Assembly: GCA_030867875.1 (NCBI GenBank)
Contig: JAOWCC010001604.1
Span: 1 to 64,000 of the forward strand
Origin: Actinernus sp. WN-2022
Taxonomy: Eukaryota; Cnidaria; Anthozoa; Actiniaria; Actinernidae
Length of the DNA: 64,000 nt
Direction of reading: 5' to 3'
The notes under the pieces: model-generated
What the model saw: only the letters and a program-made list of their open reading frames with translations
Database searches by the model: none
Told to the model about the DNA's origin: nothing
Part shown: piece after piece, positions 63,151 through 64,000 of the stretch
Position numbering within the stretch: the first letter of the stretch is position 1
Layout: each line of letters begins with the position of its first letter
Made by a program: the position numbers and the translations under genes

Positions 63151-64000
63151 TCGTATTTATTTATTTGTTATTTTTTTATACATTTCTTTATGTATTTCTA
63201 TTTCTTTTTATTAATTTCTATTTATTTATTTATTTTGTTCATGATGGCAGGATGATGCAGGATGACGCAGGATGATGCAGGATGACGCAGGATGATGCAG
63301 CATGACGCAGGATGACGCAGGATGACGCAGGATGATGCAGGATGATGCAGGATGATGTAGGATCATGTAGGATGAAAGAGGAGGATGTGTCGTATTTATT
63401 TATTTGTTATTTTTTTATACATTTCTTTATGTATTTCTATTTCTTTTTATTAATTACTATTTATTTATTTATTTTGTTCATGATGGGCCAGTATGACGCA
63501 GGATGATGCAGGATGATGCAGGATGATGCAGGATGATGCAGGATGATGCAGGATGATGCAGGATGATGCAGGATGATGCAGGATGATGCAGGATGATGCA
63601 GGATGATGCACGATAATGCACGATAATGTAGGATGAAAGAGGAGGATGCGTTGTATTTTTATTTTTTTTATTTTTTTATACATTTCTTTATGTATATCTA
63701 TTTCTTTTTATTAATTTCTCTTTATTTATTTATTTTGTCCATGATGGGCCAGTATGAAGCAGGATGATGGAGGATGACGCAGACTGATGCAGGATGATGC
63801 AGGATGATGCAGGATGATGCAGGATGATGCAGGATGATGCAGGATGATGCAGGATGATGCAGGATGATGCCGGATGATGCAGGATGATGCAGGATGATGC
63901 AGCATGATGCAGGATGACGCAGGATGATGCAGGATGATGCAGGATGATGTAGGATAATGTAGGATGAAAGAGGAGGATGTGTCGTATTTATTTATTTGTT
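63151..64000 (+). repeat. Truncated B - gacgcagg block - B-prime - D - B, cut by window end
   Basis: Order truncated B 63151, B-prime 63390, D 63651, B 63981. It matches 13216-14036 at an offset of 49935-49936 bp through the D spacer, including its T-run pattern. The decamer block after D is one unit longer, as at 15907. The final B spacer is cut at position 64000. Confidence 0.85.

Larger units (their letters stand above)
1..64000 (+). repeat. Two-component satellite array: G-rich decamer blocks with AT-rich spacers
   Basis: The entire window consists of head-to-tail copies of a 10-bp unit, consensus gatgatgcag, interrupted about 138 times by an AT-rich spacer with a shared core. The decamer always reads G-rich on the + strand; I found no block in the opposite orientation. 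Per unit the + strand has 4 G, 1 C, 3 A and 2 T, giving strong GC skew and purine bias throughout. Both window edges lie inside the array: the left edge in the last decamers of a block, the right edge in a B-type spacer. The array is therefore longer than 64 kb. Nothing inside it looks like unique sequence. Long satellites of this kind are typical of eukaryotic heterochromatin; the exact chromosomal position cannot be read from the sequence. Confidence 0.97.

Noticed and set aside
1..64000. CRISPR array (regular repeats with intervening spacers)
   Set aside because: The short repeat is 10 bp and contiguous, and the intervening sequences are nearly identical copies of one another rather than unique spacers. 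There are no cas genes or leader.
1..64000. Telomeric repeat tract
   Set aside because: The unit gatgatgcag is not a known telomere consensus, and no TTAGGG, TTTAGGG or TTAGG arrays are present. A subtelomeric location remains possible but unproven.
1..64000. tRNA, rRNA or other structured RNA genes
   Set aside because: No stretch departs from the decamer or spacer pattern for long enough to hold one; the only hairpin is the short spacer dyad.

Overview
The whole 64 kb window is one uninterrupted satellite array. I can support no protein-coding gene, RNA gene, mobile-element gene or CRISPR array in it. Two components alternate. The first is a G-rich decamer, consensus gatgatgcag on the + strand, arranged head to tail in blocks of about 0.1 to 0.9 kb. 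The second is an AT-rich spacer of roughly 70-90 bp that occurs about 138 times, on average every 460 bp. Every block and spacer points the same way; I see no inverted segment.

The spacers fall into recognisable subfamilies, called A, B, B-prime, C, D and E here. They differ in left flank, T-run structure and right flank, but all carry the same core with an imperfect palindrome (atacat-ttcttt-atgtat). The order of spacer types, together with diagnostic variant decamers (gatcaagg, gaggcagg, gaagcagg, gatgacgcag, gatgccgg), reveals higher-order repeats. Layout: 1-1187 array entry; 1188-about 10985 three tandem copies of a 2.9-3.3 kb unit (A-B-C-C-A, with an extra C in copies 2 and 3); 10986-13680 mixed; 13681-17100 and 19684-23100 two copies of a 3.4 kb segment offset by 6003 bp; 17717-19682, 23796-25600 and 27590-29400 three copies of a C-A-B-C cassette (the last two offset by 3794 bp); 31400-33760 repeated at 58600-60960 (offset 27198 bp); 33640-37140 and 37140-40540 a tandem 3409 bp duplication; 40540-43260 long decamer blocks with a nested 220-240 bp period; 43264-46150 small tandem modules; 46160-47700 a 792 bp tandem duplication carrying the rare spacer E; 47705-51300 and 53327-56940 another duplicated segment; 61100-64000 modules related to 12.5-16 kb.

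Apparent open reading frames of up to about 300 codons exist on the minus strand only. They arise because the 10-nt unit has no stop on that strand and encodes the same decapeptide (LHHPASSCII) in all three frames; on the + strand TGA recurs every ten codons in every frame. The spacers open and close these frames. They are repeat artefacts.

Organism: the architecture (long homogenised satellite, higher-order repeats, CpG sites with TpG/CpA derivatives) suggests a eukaryotic genome with cytosine methylation, in a heterochromatic, subtelomeric or centromeric tract. The window holds no gene that would identify the species. The stretch at about 49.0-57.8 kb carries many out-of-register single-base indels not shared by its duplicate copies, so it may be less accurately assembled or diverging independently.
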